This document shows, piece by piece, positions 1 through 12,606 of a stretch of 64,000 nt of DNA; the first letter of the stretch is position 1; the number at the start of each line of letters is the position of its first letter. A program made the position numbers and the translations under genes. Under the pieces are notes generated by a model. The model ran no database searches. It was not told the origin of the DNA and saw only the letters and a program-made list of their open reading frames with translations. Origin of the DNA: Larus michahellis (lineage: Eukaryota; Chordata; Aves; Charadriiformes; Laridae). Location of the stretch: assembly GCF_964199755.1 (NCBI RefSeq), contig NC_133896.1, positions 88,148,215-88,212,214 on the forward strand, written 5' to 3'.

Positions 1-3000
1 CTTGCTAGGGCACAAAGAGCACAGGTTGCCAGACCTGTCCCTTGCATATGTAGCTTTACACATATATCTTGACTGCAACAGATCAATGGATACTTATCTC
101 TCCGGTTTGTCCAAGATTGTCTCATGCTCTGTTCAAAAATGACTGGCTTGAGAATATTCACTTTGCAAGTTAAGTAGAACAGCTCTTTACTTTTCTTGCC
201 GATTTTCTTAAATCTAACAAGCCTATAAATATGAGGTCATTAACTTAGAGATCCTCTGTAATCACAGCCTCTCATTTTCTTAACATTATCTACAAAGTAT
301 CTTGGAAAGGATTCAAGTCCTGTGCTATATAAAATGAGAAGAAACTTTCTTTCTGATTTCAAGAACACAATCAGTCTGTCTACCGCTGTACTGCTAAACT
401 GTGCATTCCCAAGTGTTATTATCCTTGCTGAAGAACCTCTTTCTGCAACAGTAAGATTCTGCTATGGAATCACAATCACACCAAAAGAAGCAAAAAATGT
501 ATATTCTAGTCAGGACTCTGGGTAGCCTTCATTTCTGTTACCTGGCTGGCAAATTAAAGTGATTGCTACTTATGTATGAATGATTTCAGAAGGAACAACT
601 GACAGTTCAAGCTAGTAGTAAAGGTCTTCTCTCATACCAAAGACAAAAGCAATGTTGGTATTCCTGGTTAACGCATACTAAGGTGAGAGAAAATCTGAGC
701 GTTAATTAAAAAAAGCACCAGTTTTCTAGAAACTACACACACTTAAAATGCTTACAGTACAGGACCCTTCACCACTGGGAAATATGGTACCACATAATCA
801 GTTAATTGTCCTGCTAATTAATTCCATAAGAACAAAAAGAACCCTTAGCAATAAGCTTGTCAGCAATAAAGTCATTAGTAAGCAGAGGAAGCTGAACCAC
901 TGTCACAGGGGGCGGCAACATCAAACCCTGTAATGAAGACAGGCTGTGATGAACTGAGATATCCTACTTTCAGTCATCTGCTGGAATTCTTTACCAATTG
1001 ACTAGCAGATTGACCAAAAAACATTTCTCCTGGAGTACATTACTTACTGGGTTTTATGTTTGCGGTTTTTTTGTTTGGGTTGTTTTTTTTTTAAAAAAAG
1101 AATAATCTTTTTTTTACATTCCCTAAAAATACTGGCAACCTTAAGGATTACAGATGATGGCCACAGAGATAATGATTGATCCAAAATTAAATTCTAGGAA
1201 ATTTCTTCCTCTCTGACCATGTATTTCCATATTATACTTTATCCAAACTACTGTAACTGTGGGTTGCCTTAGAAAGGGTGGGTTTGCTTTCTCCCTTCCT
1301 TTACTGCTATCTCAGACTGCGCATTCACTCCTCTCAGTCACATTTATCAGTCTCTCATTCTAGACCAGAATTCATTTTCTTTTGGATTTGAGAAATGATC
1401 TAACACATCCTGAAGCTTTGTGATCATTAGATTTCTGCACAGCAGAAAAAGTGGAATGAAACGTAGGGAACAAGAAAAAGCTCTTTTGGCAGTCACTGAC
1501 AGGTAGAGCAGATGTGGGTAGAGAAAAACGCAGTGTCAGACTGCACCCTCAAGTGGTTAAGGTCTTCAAACTGGCTACTCAGAATGCTGAAACTGCTGAA
1601 GACTTCTGTTTGATGCATCTGAGGTCAGATCAAGAGATTTCTTCTGTGAAGTTCATCCTTAGGCTGAATGCCCTAGTTTTCTCTCTTGGGAAAGAGATGT
1701 ACAGAAAATGCCTCTGTAACATGGCTTTCTCTTAAAGACAAGAACACTGAAAGGACAGGCGACCTGAAATCTCTGGGTAGCATCTTTAATACAGAAAAGC
1801 AGCAACTGTGCCAGCACATCATTTCAGGGAAAAAGAAGAGATTTTCTCAACCATTCAGCAAATTAAGGAAATGCTGAAAACAGTATTGTGGTCTTAACTA
1901 ACTATGTTAGGAAGAAAGACAAAGAGCTGCAAGCTGTAACTCAAATCTATACAACACAGCAAGGGACAGCAGAAAATAAGAGGAGACTGTTGCCCCAATC
2001 TCCATTATCATGGCCTTACGTTAGAAAAAGCAAAGAGCAAGTCTTTTTTTGATATTTACTATGCACGCAAGGCAAATAGAATGTATATGCCCAAACATTA
2101 AAAACCACAAAACCATCCCATTCCCAAACCCTGTCACAAAATCAGGAATTTTTACATGGAATCAATTGGTATGACAACAATTATTTGGGATACTACCACT
2201 ACCCTAAGTGCACCAGCCATTTAGGGTACTTTTGTGGCTATTCATATAAAATATGGTTCAACATCCATGACTTCAAGAAGTAAAAGCCTTTTCAATTACC
2301 TTGGGCTATCTATAAACAAAATTATACACCAAATGTACCTTGAAATGCTCAAGCAACACTTACAAAAAGATCTGCATGCTTACATACTTAAAGCAAAAGA
2401 TACCATACTTGATGTAGGTAATTTAAATGTGACTTATTTTGATGTGATTTAATAAATTTAAGCTAATTCACTCCAAATATAGTTTAACCAAACTAACAGC
2501 ATCCATCTTGTCCTTTGAGCTGTAAGTACAAGCTGAACGGAAAAAAAAATCTGTACCGTAAGATAAAGGGCTGGAGCATGACAGATAATGGTACTAAGAC
2601 AGATAAAGGTTCATATCACGTTTCAATAGGTTCCAAAGCACGCTTGCTAAACAACCAAGAGACAGGTACACAAATACCAAGGAAGTAGTCAAAGTGCCAA
2701 AACCAGTGGTTCTGGGGAATTAACATAAGCAATAAAGACAAAAAGCTACTGGCAGTAATGTGCCCACACAAGCAAAAAGAAAAGCAGGCGGACACAGATA
2801 AGATTGTCCAGTGACTGATATAAAACCAGAAGGAAGCATAGGAGGCTTTTGCTGTACCCTGATTGACAGACTACAAGTCCTTGAGAGACTGGAGAGTTGT
2901 TGCTGCCCTCTAGTCAGCAAGCTGAGAACCAGGAGGGAGATCTTTGACAGAGGGTAACTCATAGAGAACAGCTAGATCCTTGCAGAGGACAAAGTGAATA

Positions 3001-3162
3001 AATTCTATCTTCCAATTAATGAAACAACTTTGGAAGTTAGCTGCTAAGAAACCTCTGTGAAAACATCATTCGTCATTACTCATTGTACTTTTGCTCATCT
3101 TGTTTTCCTTCTGTGACTCCACTTTTTTTAAAAACAAACCATCAAACCCTACATTAATTTAC
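1..3162 (-). other. RIBC2: RIBC2 intron 4 (left end open)
   Basis: About 3.2 kb of AT-rich sequence follows the donor at 3162. I see no further RIBC2 exon, no recognisable repeat and no other gene on either strand. Short open frames here have no family resemblance. Confidence 0.6.
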
Positions 3163-3281
3163 CTGGGTTCTATTGAAATCTTTAGTAGCTGCACAAACAG
3201 CACGCCTGTTTTCTTCTTCTTTTCGTTGTTGCTCCATAGTCTTTTGGTCAAGTGCAATCCTATTCTTGTCATAAAGATCAT
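3163..3281 (-). CDS. RIBC2: RIBC2 coding exon 4 (residues 183-222)
   Basis: The 119-nt exon starts after ctactttag and reads [20 protein letters not shown], then a Lys/Glu-rich helix ending KDFNRTQ before a GTAAAT donor at 3162. It ends in phase 0. The fit to the family is by position, phase and the conserved [10 protein letters not shown]-like segment. Confidence 0.88.
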
Positions 3282-6200
3282 CTAAAGTAGATTAAAATGA
3301 AATTTAGTCAATATTCATGGGCATGATGTGCCATGTGAGTAAGACACTATAAAACAGAGAGAGACAGAGGAGCTACAGATACAGTAGGCTGAATTACATA
3401 ACTATTTCCAAATCCTACCACCAAAGCTTTACATCTAGGAATCTCAGGTGACTCATGAAATCAGTTTATTAGGTAACCAATCTTCTCTTAACAGTTAAAG
3501 TTAAAATGAAAGAGTATGTTAAAGCCTGTTATGCAGAAAAAAATGTTTCATGACAAGTTAAAGGAAAATCAGCATTATTTTTTCTGCTCTGGAACAGTAA
3601 AGATTGGACAATTTGGTCTGATGAAGTAAAACATACCATCTACCATGCAAAACATGGATGGTTTTTCAGAATGCTCTGATACTTCATTTGAGGCGTAAAA
3701 CAGAAATGAAATCATCATGTTATTAAATACAGATTTATTAAGTGACATATTGAATACATTAAAGCTTGTGAAGTGAAAACTGCTGCAGGTTTTTTTCGAC
3801 TAAAAGCCAAATGCTGAATATACTAAAATACTGCTATGTCAGACTCTGACACAATAGGCTACACCAGAGTTTTGTCAGATACACCAGAATTTCAGAAAAA
3901 GCAGATTAAAACTATGTTATCTTCTTTTGTTACCTGCAACTTTTTGATCAGCTAATGCATTCTTCCAGTCTCTCTGTTGCTGAAGAGACCACTCTCTTAA
4001 CTGCTCCTTTTGAAATTTCATCCTCTGATTATAGTTTAAGTCTTCGCCCATAAACTTCTGCAAGCCAGATACAGTACATCGAGGATCATCATCTGAAAGT
4101 CGAGCAGGTTTATCCTTCTTTAGGGCTTGCGGATCAGACAGGTCAAATTCACGTCTTGTTTCTGGCTTCTGAAAATTCTTCTGAAATTCAGTGATAGCCT
4201 TATTTATGTTTCTGATATCATTTTTCTGTCGTTCTTCTAACATACACATTATCTTGTCATTTTGCTTCATTTCATTAGCTACAGAAAAATGAACGCAATG
4301 AAAATACACTTCTTAGAAGTGCACATGTATCATAGAAGTGCATATGTAAGATGGAAAATAAAACTTTGAAGAGGAATAAATAGCATATAAGTCTTCAAAC
4401 TTTTATACTTTAGGAAAGAGTATTTTATCTATGAGTATCAGCCCAGGAAACACTCTAATGTTAATAATATTTACTTATAAAATACTTTCAGTTTTTTAGG
4501 AATCAATTATCTTATTAATGTTACTATGAAATATATGCATGTGAAACAAAAGCAATAATAAATACTTGTAAAACTATGAGGTTTCATTTGATTAAAACTT
4601 GCAGTAGCACATGAAGTGTACTGTATACTAATTCTTCCCATTTACTTTTAGTTTACAAGTGAAATACATTAAGTTGCTTATTAAGAAAAAAAATATTGGG
4701 CTCCCAATGAAATGAATATAGATAGTTGTTTCATAGTTCCAATAATTTTTCTAACCATAGCACTAAACGAACTGAGTGGCACAAACAGTTTGTGAAGAAC
4801 TTAATAGCTCTTGTCCATTTAATCAAAATGCTGTAATTGATTTAGTTTTAAAGAGAAATAAACAATCAACAACAAAAAAACCCATCCAAAACTCGCCATT
4901 CTTGCCATTTAAATATAATTCACAAGAAAACGTCATTTGCTCTGCTGCCAGACTACACATTGCTTCTGGCAGTTTCCTAGGAGTCAAAGTCTGACAGGTA
5001 ATCTGCCAGGGAAATCACAAGCAGACGCAGAAGCACAGCATGGAAGTTGGCAGCTCCATTCCAGCTCTTCTTGAAACCCACAGAGCGCTGAGTCTGTAGG
5101 ACCTTTTCACATGATACCACAGGAAAGCATTCCTAACACAGAGGGCCACAAAGGGTTTTGAGGTCGGGGGACACGGCTCAAATATTTGTGTGGCTATGTG
5201 TTCTGATTCGGCAGTGGCTCTTACTTACTGCCCTGTTGTACATGACTTATGCCTGGAGCAATAATAATCCATAGAGGATTCTATAGATCTAGATATTCTA
5301 TAGAAGAATGACTGGACAGAACATGGGCTTACTCTACAAGAAAGCAATCAAACAAATTTGCGACTACTATTCTGAAAAGAACAGCATTAAGTAATTAAGT
5401 TTTTTTTAAATGCTCCCTTATCTTCAGGTCTCTGAACAATGCTATTCATCAACACTTATTAGAAGAAAACACTGAAAATTCTGGCCTATTAGGAAACGTA
5501 TACCAATTTAATCATCTCAATATAAATCTTCAGATACTGAGGGAAACAGATACTGTACCAATGCAAATGTATGAGCATAAATAAGACTACATATTATGGT
5601 ATTTGGTTTGTATGTCTGAATTTAGAGAAAAGCCTTTAATTGTACTTTTATATATATATATATAAATACATATATATATATCTTGACGGATAGATTTATA
5701 TAGATAGAGATATATAGCAAGACTCAAGGAGACAGGCTCCATTTGGAAATAAATATGGCAGTTTTAAGTACTTGAAGAGAAAAAGCAAGCAGGAAACATG
5801 GTAAATTACATTTAACTCTTCACAGAAATATCAAAGTATCTATGAATATACCAAGTTCTTCATTTCGTGCTTTTTCAGCTGCTTCTTGAATTTTCCTGTC
5901 CTTGACCTGGGTATCCAGTGCATCTTTATCAACCTATTAAAGTGAAAAAAAAGCAGCTCTTTAAGAGATACTATGTTTGAATGATTAAAAACAGGCATTG
6001 TCAAGCTGCATTGATTCACAGTTGTATGAGATAGATATAAAACCACTACCAACAGAATATATATACATCTCTATTTAATGTAGGCAATATAAAAAGAAAA
6101 TCCAGAAACAGCAAAATTCTTATTTGTTTGCTTTCTTTTAATAATCATAGATATATTCTTCTACCGAATCAGAACAAAACACAACATTTACATGATATTT

Positions 6201-9200
6201 AGAGCTATAAATGTAAACATTTTAAGCTGCATTATACAGAACATGTTTGCACCATCATATCTGGCATTTTTACTTAGTTTTGGTGGGTTTTTTTTTTGCT
6301 TTCATTTATAAAGTGGGTAAGTATTTTGACAGTCAAGATGACGGGAAGTTGTAACAATTCAGATTTGAAAAAAATACAGATTGTTCACTATAAGTACATT
6401 GAAGAAATAACAGGGAACAGAAAGAAATTTTCCAGTCCTATCTGATAGAGTGTGAGATTCACCTGTTTGACCAAATGCAATATTCAGTGCCACTTGAGAT
6501 ACATGCGGACATCTACAATCAGCTGACGGATACAATCCGTAATAGTCACATCCCTGGAGAGGGGTAGCTGAGCAAGGCATAATAGCAGCCACCTACATTT
6601 TAGGCAAAAGAATCGGGTCCCGTATTTGTCTACAGAAGGTGGCAAATTAATAGTCAGAAACATGGATTTTATTTCTTCTTTTTTGTTTCACTGGTCAAGT
6701 CACTTAATGTCTTTGAAAGATTTATCAAAAAACAATGAAAATTCTTTGAGAAACTGGTAAACTACTTTGATAGTCTTTGACTAAAAACTATTCAAGACAG
6801 AAAGACCTAAACAGATCATGGCTGAAAATACATGTTAATGCTGTAAAGGACTACTGACTATACCAATCAGGCAAAGAAGTACATCTGTAAGCAGGAGTGA
6901 AAGCATAAAAAATTCTATAGGGTATAATTGTCCAAAAACAATGGAGTTGTGGGCGTACATATCAACTCATTTAGAGGTCTCACTTGGGAAACCAAGCTTT
7001 CACTGTACTATAGGAAACCCTGTTAAGAGAAATTCAATATGACTCCATTAGTAACTTCTGGCAATAATACAGGTGAGTCATTGTGAGACTTGTGTGTGTA
7101 AATTCAGCTACACTATCAGCTCTCCCCCTTTTGAGCAGCTTTCACTTGACAAGAATAGATCCCTAAAACAACCATTCCTAGTCCCATTAAGCTACAGATT
7201 TAACTTTTAAGCATTAAAATAATAAATCCCTTACTATGAACAGTTTGAAGCAGCTGATTTTTAATCTACTTGTATTTATGTATAATAGTTCATATATAAA
7301 TGGAAAGTAATTTTTCATTTGGACTACTCATCTGAACTCTTGGGAAATTACTGATTGACTGAGGATAAACTCTTAAAACTCTAAGTGAAGAGAGCGGTAT
7401 CTTACTTTTCCATTACTCAGATGAGGAAACAGATACAGAAGTCAAAGTAATAATAAAACTAGTCAAGGAGAAAAAACAAAATCTCAGATCCTGTTCTGCT
7501 TTCCAGTCAGTATATTATCTCCATGTTTTTAAACTACTCAATTTAAAATTCAATCAAAAGGATTTGTGGTCTAAGTCAAATATTGCCTTGAATTTTTAAT
7601 TTTGTTAGAGACAGCTGCTCAGCTAAACTGGTGAGAAAGACAGTGAGAAAGCAAAGAATCTAAATCCACATCAGAAATGCTGATGTAGTATATCTCTGTA
7701 TAAATTTGTGACTCTTCATGCTTTGGACTTGGCCTAAGATCAAAGTAAAAGAATAGCCCCTTCTGTCAGCAGTCATTGTTCAGCCAAGCAATAAGGTACA
7801 TCAAATGACGTGAATCAAAATATTTACTAAATTTCTCCAACGGGCTCTCCTTCATTTTAGATGTTTGTCTCATGTAAATGGACCTATCAAAACCTGTCTG
7901 ATAGTTAGTTCTGCTAAAGTATTTGAGAAAGACCTTCAGACGGTGTAGTTCAGTATTGCTCAATAAAGTACATAGAGATATACCGATTTTCATTAGTTGA
8001 GAATTTCTATATTACATTGTCAGGAAAAATCAGACACATCAATTAATTCCATATACATAAACATGGCCTGATGGATCTGTCCTATTTTGCCTGATGCAAA
8101 CTACGAACCAACTGCAGGATCCCTTTCAGCAATAAATCTCTCACAGCACCGATTCTAGCTTCTAGTGAGAAACAGATGAGGGAAGTATCTGCACCGCAGA
8201 AAGGTAAAAACCACTTATTTATTTACACCCCATTGCGTGAGCTGACTCCGCAAGGATTCTGGCTTACCCCAAAGCAAAGCACAGAATCACAGAATCGTTT
8301 TTGTTGATGATCTTGAAGTTGTCTCTTCCAAAGTCCAACCGTTAACCTAGCACTGCCAAAACACCAATAATCAATGTCGCTCAGCACTATGTCTACATGT
8401 CTTTTAAATACCTCCAGGGATGTTGATTCCACCACTTCCCTGGGCAGCCTGTTCCAATGCTTGGTAACCCTTTCTGTGAAGAAATTTTTCATTACATCCA
8501 CTTTAAACCTCCCCTAGTGCAACTTGAGGCCATTTCCTCTTGTCCTATCATTTCGTACTTGGGAGAAGAGACCAACCACCACCTGGCTACAGCCTCCTTT
8601 CAGGTAGCTGTAGAGAGCAATAAGGTCTCCCCTCAGCCTCCTTTTCTCCAGGCTAAAGAACCCCAATTGCCTCAGCTGTTCCTCGTAAGACTTGTTCTCT
8701 AGGGCCCTCACCAGCTTAACTATTCTTCTTTGGAGATGCTCCAGTACCTCAAAGTCCCTCCTGTAGTGAGGGGCCCAAAACTCAACACAGTACTTGAGAT
8801 GCAACCACGCCAGTGCCAAGTACAGCGGGACAATCACTTCCCTGGTCCTGCTGGCCACACTACATGCATACTACATTAAACTCCTACACAGACACTGAAA
8901 CACAGGTCTTGATCTTTCCTTCCTATTAAGGAAAAATGAAATCTTGCCTTTGAACCCTATAGCATCGAGACACAAGTCCCCCTCGTGCTCTCTCACACAC
9001 AAACAAACTCCAGCAACAGCTGCCAAAAATAAGTGTTGACAATACCCGGAGAATCTCAAGTCGCTTTCACCAGCACAACTTTTTCAAAGCGCCTCATCAG
9101 CCCTCTAAAAGACCCACCAGGGCGTTTTCTCCCGGTTTCCCGCCCTTACCCGGGACCGCGCGTGCTCGCAAGCACTTAGAAGGCGCTGAGGGGGCGCGCG

Positions 9201-9494
9201 CTCCCCGCAACAGCTGGGGCGGCTGCATCACCCCCCCTACCCCAGTCTGCCCCAGGGGTCCCCCCCGCTTTAGACCGGTCTCCTCAGGACGACATATCGC
9301 AGCAGGGTGGAGGGGGGGGTGTGGTGACGCCATCCCTTCCCACGCTGCGCCGGGGGCTTGGGCCGCGCCCTCACCCCGATGGTCCGGACTCGCGCGTTGA
9401 AGATGCGGCTCTGCCGCTGCAGCTCCCGCTGCCGCCGCCACTCCAGGGCGGCGGCCTCCTCCCGCAGCTCCCGCTGCAGCCCCGGCCAGCTCAT
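3163..9494 (-). CDS. RIBC2: RIBC2, RIB43A domain with coiled-coils 2 (5' part, exons 1-4; 3' end outside window)
   Basis: RIBC2 belongs to the RIB43A family of filamentous proteins that bind protofilaments of ciliary and flagellar doublet microtubules. Four coding exons read on the minus strand: 9494-9375, 5933-5852, 4278-3934 and 3281-3163. They sum to 666 nt (222 codons) with compatible phases and GT-AG borders. Family landmarks are [19 protein letters not shown] in exon 1, [13 protein letters not shown] and QKFMGEDL in exon 3, and [10 protein letters not shown] near the end of exon 3. From memory the human protein is about 380 residues, so roughly 160 C-terminal residues are missing. I searched 1-3162 by eye for the remaining exons and found none, so they probably lie left of the window. 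The start ATG at 9494 follows a CpG island. The gene is divergent from SMC1B, with start codons 360 bp apart. Identity is firm; the sequence is almost entirely charged helix, as expected for coiled coil. Confidence 0.93.
3934..4278 (-). CDS. RIBC2: RIBC2 coding exon 3 (residues 68-182)
   Basis: This 345-nt exon is the best conserved part seen. It includes [55 protein letters not shown] and the tail [18 protein letters not shown]. The acceptor is tttctgtag and the donor GTAACA. The peptide is highly charged and helical. Confidence 0.93.
4279..5851 (-). other. RIBC2: RIBC2 intron 2
   Basis: AT-rich intron with a (TA)n microsatellite near 5649-5684. Nothing else is recognised. The shorter intron 3 (3282-3933) is likewise featureless. 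Confidence 0.7.
5649..5684. repeat. (TA)n microsatellite
   Basis: Two runs of alternating TA separated by aaataca lie in RIBC2 intron 2. Confidence 0.9.
5852..5933 (-). CDS. RIBC2: RIBC2 coding exon 2 (residues 41-67)
   Basis: The 82-nt exon reads [20 protein letters not shown] and onward to NEEL. An AG acceptor lies at 5935-5934 and a GT donor at 5851-5850. It continues the exon 1 motif as RTIG-VDKDAL, the usual RIB43A junction. The last base (G) combines with CT of the next exon to encode Ala. Confidence 0.9.
5934..9374 (-). other. RIBC2: RIBC2 intron 1
   Basis: A 3.4-kb first intron. It holds one CR1 3' fragment (about 8278-8858) and otherwise unremarkable AT-rich DNA. The last few hundred bases (9100-9374) belong to the CpG island. 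Confidence 0.75.
8278..8858 (-). mobile_element. CR1 LINE, 3' fragment
   Basis: On the minus strand the sequence reads as the end of a CR1 reverse-transcriptase ORF ([53 protein letters not shown]). It is followed by the 3' untranslated tail, which appears on the plus strand as cacagaatcacagaatcg. The copy is strongly 5' truncated and carries frameshifts between two reading frames. It lies in the same sense as RIBC2. Confidence 0.93.
9375..9494 (-). CDS. RIBC2: RIBC2 coding exon 1 (residues 1-40)
   Basis: The exon begins at ATG 9494-9492 ([10 protein letters not shown]) and ends in ATIG-type family sequence RVRTIG before a GTGAGG donor at 9374. It gives exactly 40 codons and ends in phase 0. 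An upstream in-frame ATG exists at 9671, but the extra peptide is Pro/Arg/Gly-rich CpG-island sequence unlike the family, so the downstream ATG is preferred. Confidence 0.88.
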
Positions 9495-9566
9495 GGCGCC
9501 GAGAAGGGCGACCGGGAGCGAAGCGCGGCCCGGCAGAAGCGCCCGCCGCCGGGGCAAACACAGCGG

Positions 9567-9580
9567 GTCGCCGTGGCAAC
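9567..9580. promoter_or_regulatory. RFX X-box (GTCGCCGTGGCAAC)
   Basis: The 14-mer matches the ideal palindromic RFX site GTTGCCATGGCAAC at 12 of 14 positions. It sits 73 bp upstream of the RIBC2 ATG, a typical position for X-boxes of ciliary genes. Function is inferred from the motif and the gene's ciliary role. Confidence 0.72.
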
Positions 9581-9582
9581 GG
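9577..9582 (+). promoter_or_regulatory. MYB-type motif CAACGG overlapping the X-box
   Basis: CAACGG fits the MYB consensus YAACKG and overlaps the right half of the X-box. A six-base match alone is weak. It is listed because SMC1B is a meiotic gene and A-MYB (MYBL1) drives many meiotic promoters. Confidence 0.35.
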
Positions 9583-9854
9583 GAGCCCCGCCCCCTCCCC
9601 GCTTCCCCCGCCCCCTCCGCGCGGAGGGGGTGGCCGGGCCGCGTGGCCAGGAGCGCGAGGCGGGCGGTCATTGCGGGTGTGGTGTTGCCGCCTGCTGAGG
9701 GGAGAGGCCGGGTTGGGGGGTCGAGGGCAAGCGGAGGGGGTTTTACCTCCCCCAGAAAATAAATTAGTAAAATACGCTCGTTGGTTATTTAAATCTTGGT
9801 GGGGGGAGTTCACGGGCTACCGGTCTCTGTGCCTCCTCGCCCAGTGGTGTAGGG

Positions 9855-12606
9855 ATGGGTTACCTGAAGCTGCTGGTGGTGAAGGACTTCAAGTCATGGC
9901 GGGGGCAGCAGCTTATCGGCCCCTTCATGAGGTTCAACTGCATCATCGGGCCCAATGGATCAGGTAGCAGGCTGGGGGGTGGGAGGAGGGGTCAGCAGGT
10001 GGTAGGTAATCCTGCTTCCTCATCAGGATTTAGGTTTCCATTTTGGGGTATTTGCTGTGTCTTTTCTGTGAACACCCTGGGCCTGACAAGGAGGAAGTAA
10101 TAGCTACATGGGTGCAGGCCCAAGAATAAGGCCAGGATGGCTGCACTGCATAGGTGGTGGTAGCTTGCCCACGGAGGAGTAGAGTTGCAGGGCTTTGACG
10201 AGGGGAATTAAAGACTTATGGGCCTGTTTAAAGTCTCTTCATGTGCACCCGAGGGAGTGGCAGCACAGGCAAAGTTTTGGAGGCTCCTGATCTACCATTG
10301 CTTCTTTAACTGAAAGTATAGATTTTTCCAGCATGGAAGGACAGAGGCAGGGTGGCTGAAGGAATTTACATTTCTAGTTATCTTCTCTGTTCTTTCCAGC
10401 CATTGTAGAATGAGTGGTTTGCAAACAGCACACCTTGCCTGTGCCACTCCAGTTTGTAGTTCAGCTTAGTAACGTCACATAAAGATGGTTTTACTTTAAT
10501 ACTCTGGATTGTAAATTGTAGTAATGGAAAGCTCCTTCTTGATTTGAGTCTGTGGTATTTGCTGTGTGAGTAAATGCCTCTGGGAAAGAGTAGCTTTGCA
10601 GGATGGTAATAGCTCTAATTTAGCGTGCAAGAGCCTCCACTTGTAGAATGGACTCCACATTGTTATACTATGGGTGCTGGAACTTTTTAAAATTTGATTC
10701 ACTTCTTTTGAAAGTTCCATTCAACAAATGGGATTTTATCTTTTATATGCCAGAGAACAATACGATAGGAGGTGAGGGCTGTCCTAACAAAGAGCCACAA
10801 GGGGCTTGGCATTTGGTCTTAGTTTTCCCAGTCTGTTAATGATTAAGTTCGTGAGTTAGATTTTTAGATCACATTGTTTCTTTGCTTATCTAATTAAAGT
10901 GAGTTCTATGTATGTAAATAATTTGCTTAGCTTTATTATCATATTCTTTGTCATCCTGTCCTCACTGTTTCAAATTGGAAAGTCTCAAAATTATGTATAT
11001 GTTTTCCAGGTACTCTTCCAGTTAAATCTGAACACATTTTATAGATGAATCCAGGAAGAAAAATTGTTAATATTGTGTAATGTCTGAATTGAGTTTTTTA
11101 TTCATCTATTTACCCCCTAGTATTCTTTCTTTTCTGATATTTTGTAGAATAAGTCAAAATATTGCCAAAGTAGCAAGGTTGAAAGCAGAAACTAATTGAG
11201 CTGTCAACAGAAATGCTCAGGACTAAAGGGGAAAGGCAAAAAGAGGATTCAGTGAAGAGAATTTTTGTCTAAGGGGTATGATCAGAGAACTTTGCTGTGA
11301 TGAATGGATCTCGGATAATACTTGTGTTCTTTAGAACACTGGAGTTCTAGTTATATGATAGAGTGGTTATGCAGCAAACCTCACTGACTGCGTTATATGA
11401 AGGAAACTGCCAAGTAAGGATTATGATGTTGCTCGCTCAGTTTAAGTAGGGACCTTTAGATATGCCTGTGTTTAAAAAACCAATATATATATATATAAAA
11501 AAATTATTCAACAAGGCTGAACAAAGAACAAATTAGTTCTGTGATTATTTTTATTACAAACAGGCTTATTATCTGCTGCCAGTGTGTTACATCTTAGAAA
11601 TGTGTTTCTTTATTATGTGCAATACTTTTTCCTCAATGAAATATAGAATTAATAGACTGTTGCATTTATGTATATGTTTTTTAGTTAACTGTTAATCAAG
11701 GGCCTACTTTCATTTCTGCCATGTCAAAGCAATTTTTTTAATTTTTATTTTTTGAAGGAAAATCTAACATAATGGATGCTGTTAGTTTTGCGTTGTGTGA
11801 AAAGGCATCTAATTTGCGAGTTAAAAGTGTTAGAGAACTTATTCATGGAGCGCATGTTGGAAAACCAGTTTCTTCTACAGCTAGTGTGAAGATGGTATAT
11901 TGCGAAGAAGATGGGGAAGAAAAAACATTTTCAAGAGTTATCCGTGGTAGGTACTAGGCTCTGTTGCATGTAAGTTCTGTTGTCTTATGTGTAAAAATGG
12001 AGACCAAGAATATTCACTTTGAATTCCAGGTGTCTAATATTCTTTTGTATTTGGGCGGATTAAGCCCATGAGTATTGCAATACTTCTTATGGTACTTCAG
12101 TAGCATTTTGACAGCCAAGTGTTATAGTTGAAAAAACATACTGGGGCAAAGTTGAAAATTAAACAAGTGATTAATATATGTTCTTTGCTTCGTACTGTGA
12201 TCTGTAGATTTTCACTGGGAATGTGTAGGTGGTGTAGGCTCTATAAAACGGGGTCTGACACCTTGCTGCAGGCACGAGCACTTAAGCAGCTGTCAATACC
12301 TTTTATAAGTATGCAACTAGAATTTTCATACAGAAAAATGAAATTATTGAAATGACTAAGGGAAGAATTGAAATCTATTTTCTTCTTTGAGGAAATTGTT
12401 CAGTTAAATTGTTCCACTAGTTTTGTTCTTTGCGTATGGATTTTGTGTTTTAGCCATTTTATAGTAATTTTTTTTTCTTATTTCCTGCTCTAGGTAGTTG
12501 TACTGAATTTTTTTTCAATGATAAATTGATCAGCCGATCTGCTTATGTATCTGAGCTTGAAAAAATAGGCATACTTGTCAAAGCTAGGAACTGTCTTATT
12601 TTTCAG
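9855..12606 (+). CDS. SMC1B: SMC1B exons 1-3: N-terminal ATPase head (residues 1-137)
   Basis: Exon 1 (9855-9963) starts [20 protein letters not shown]. It is split from exon 2 (11758-11946) inside the Walker A loop, at the second Gly of GSGKS. Exon 2 reads [20 protein letters not shown] and [12 protein letters not shown]. Exon 3 (12494-12606) reads SCTEFFFND to [18 protein letters not shown], the Q-loop region. The exon 2 donor is taken at 11947 (CGT-G/GTAGGT), which restores VIRG-SCTEF; a second GT eight bases on would insert unconserved residues. Confidence 0.95.

Larger units (their letters stand above)
9110..9720. promoter_or_regulatory. CpG island covering the RIBC2/SMC1B bidirectional promoter
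   Basis: This stretch is far richer in G+C and CpG than its surroundings. It spans RIBC2 exon 1 and the interval upstream of it. The SMC1B start codon lies about 135 bp beyond its edge. Long frames read through it on both strands because stop codons are rare in GC-rich DNA, and these are not treated as genes. Confidence 0.8.
9495..9854. promoter_or_regulatory. Divergent promoter between RIBC2 and SMC1B start codons
   Basis: Only 360 bp separate the two initiator ATGs, so the genes must share or overlap promoters. The RIBC2-proximal half is CpG-rich with the X-box. The SMC1B-proximal half is AT-richer (ttggttatttaaatct at 9780-9795). Exact transcription starts cannot be read from sequence. 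Confidence 0.85.

Noticed and set aside
2720-2962. 80-aa minus-strand frame considered as a downstream RIBC2 exon
   Set aside because: Its Leu/Ser-rich sequence is unlike the charged RIB43A C-terminus, and the phase and splice borders do not fit.
9097-9813. Several overlapping frames of 125-238 aa on both strands at the RIBC2/SMC1B promoter
   Set aside because: CpG-island sequence is poor in stops. Only the 40-residue RIBC2 exon 1 inside it resembles a known family.
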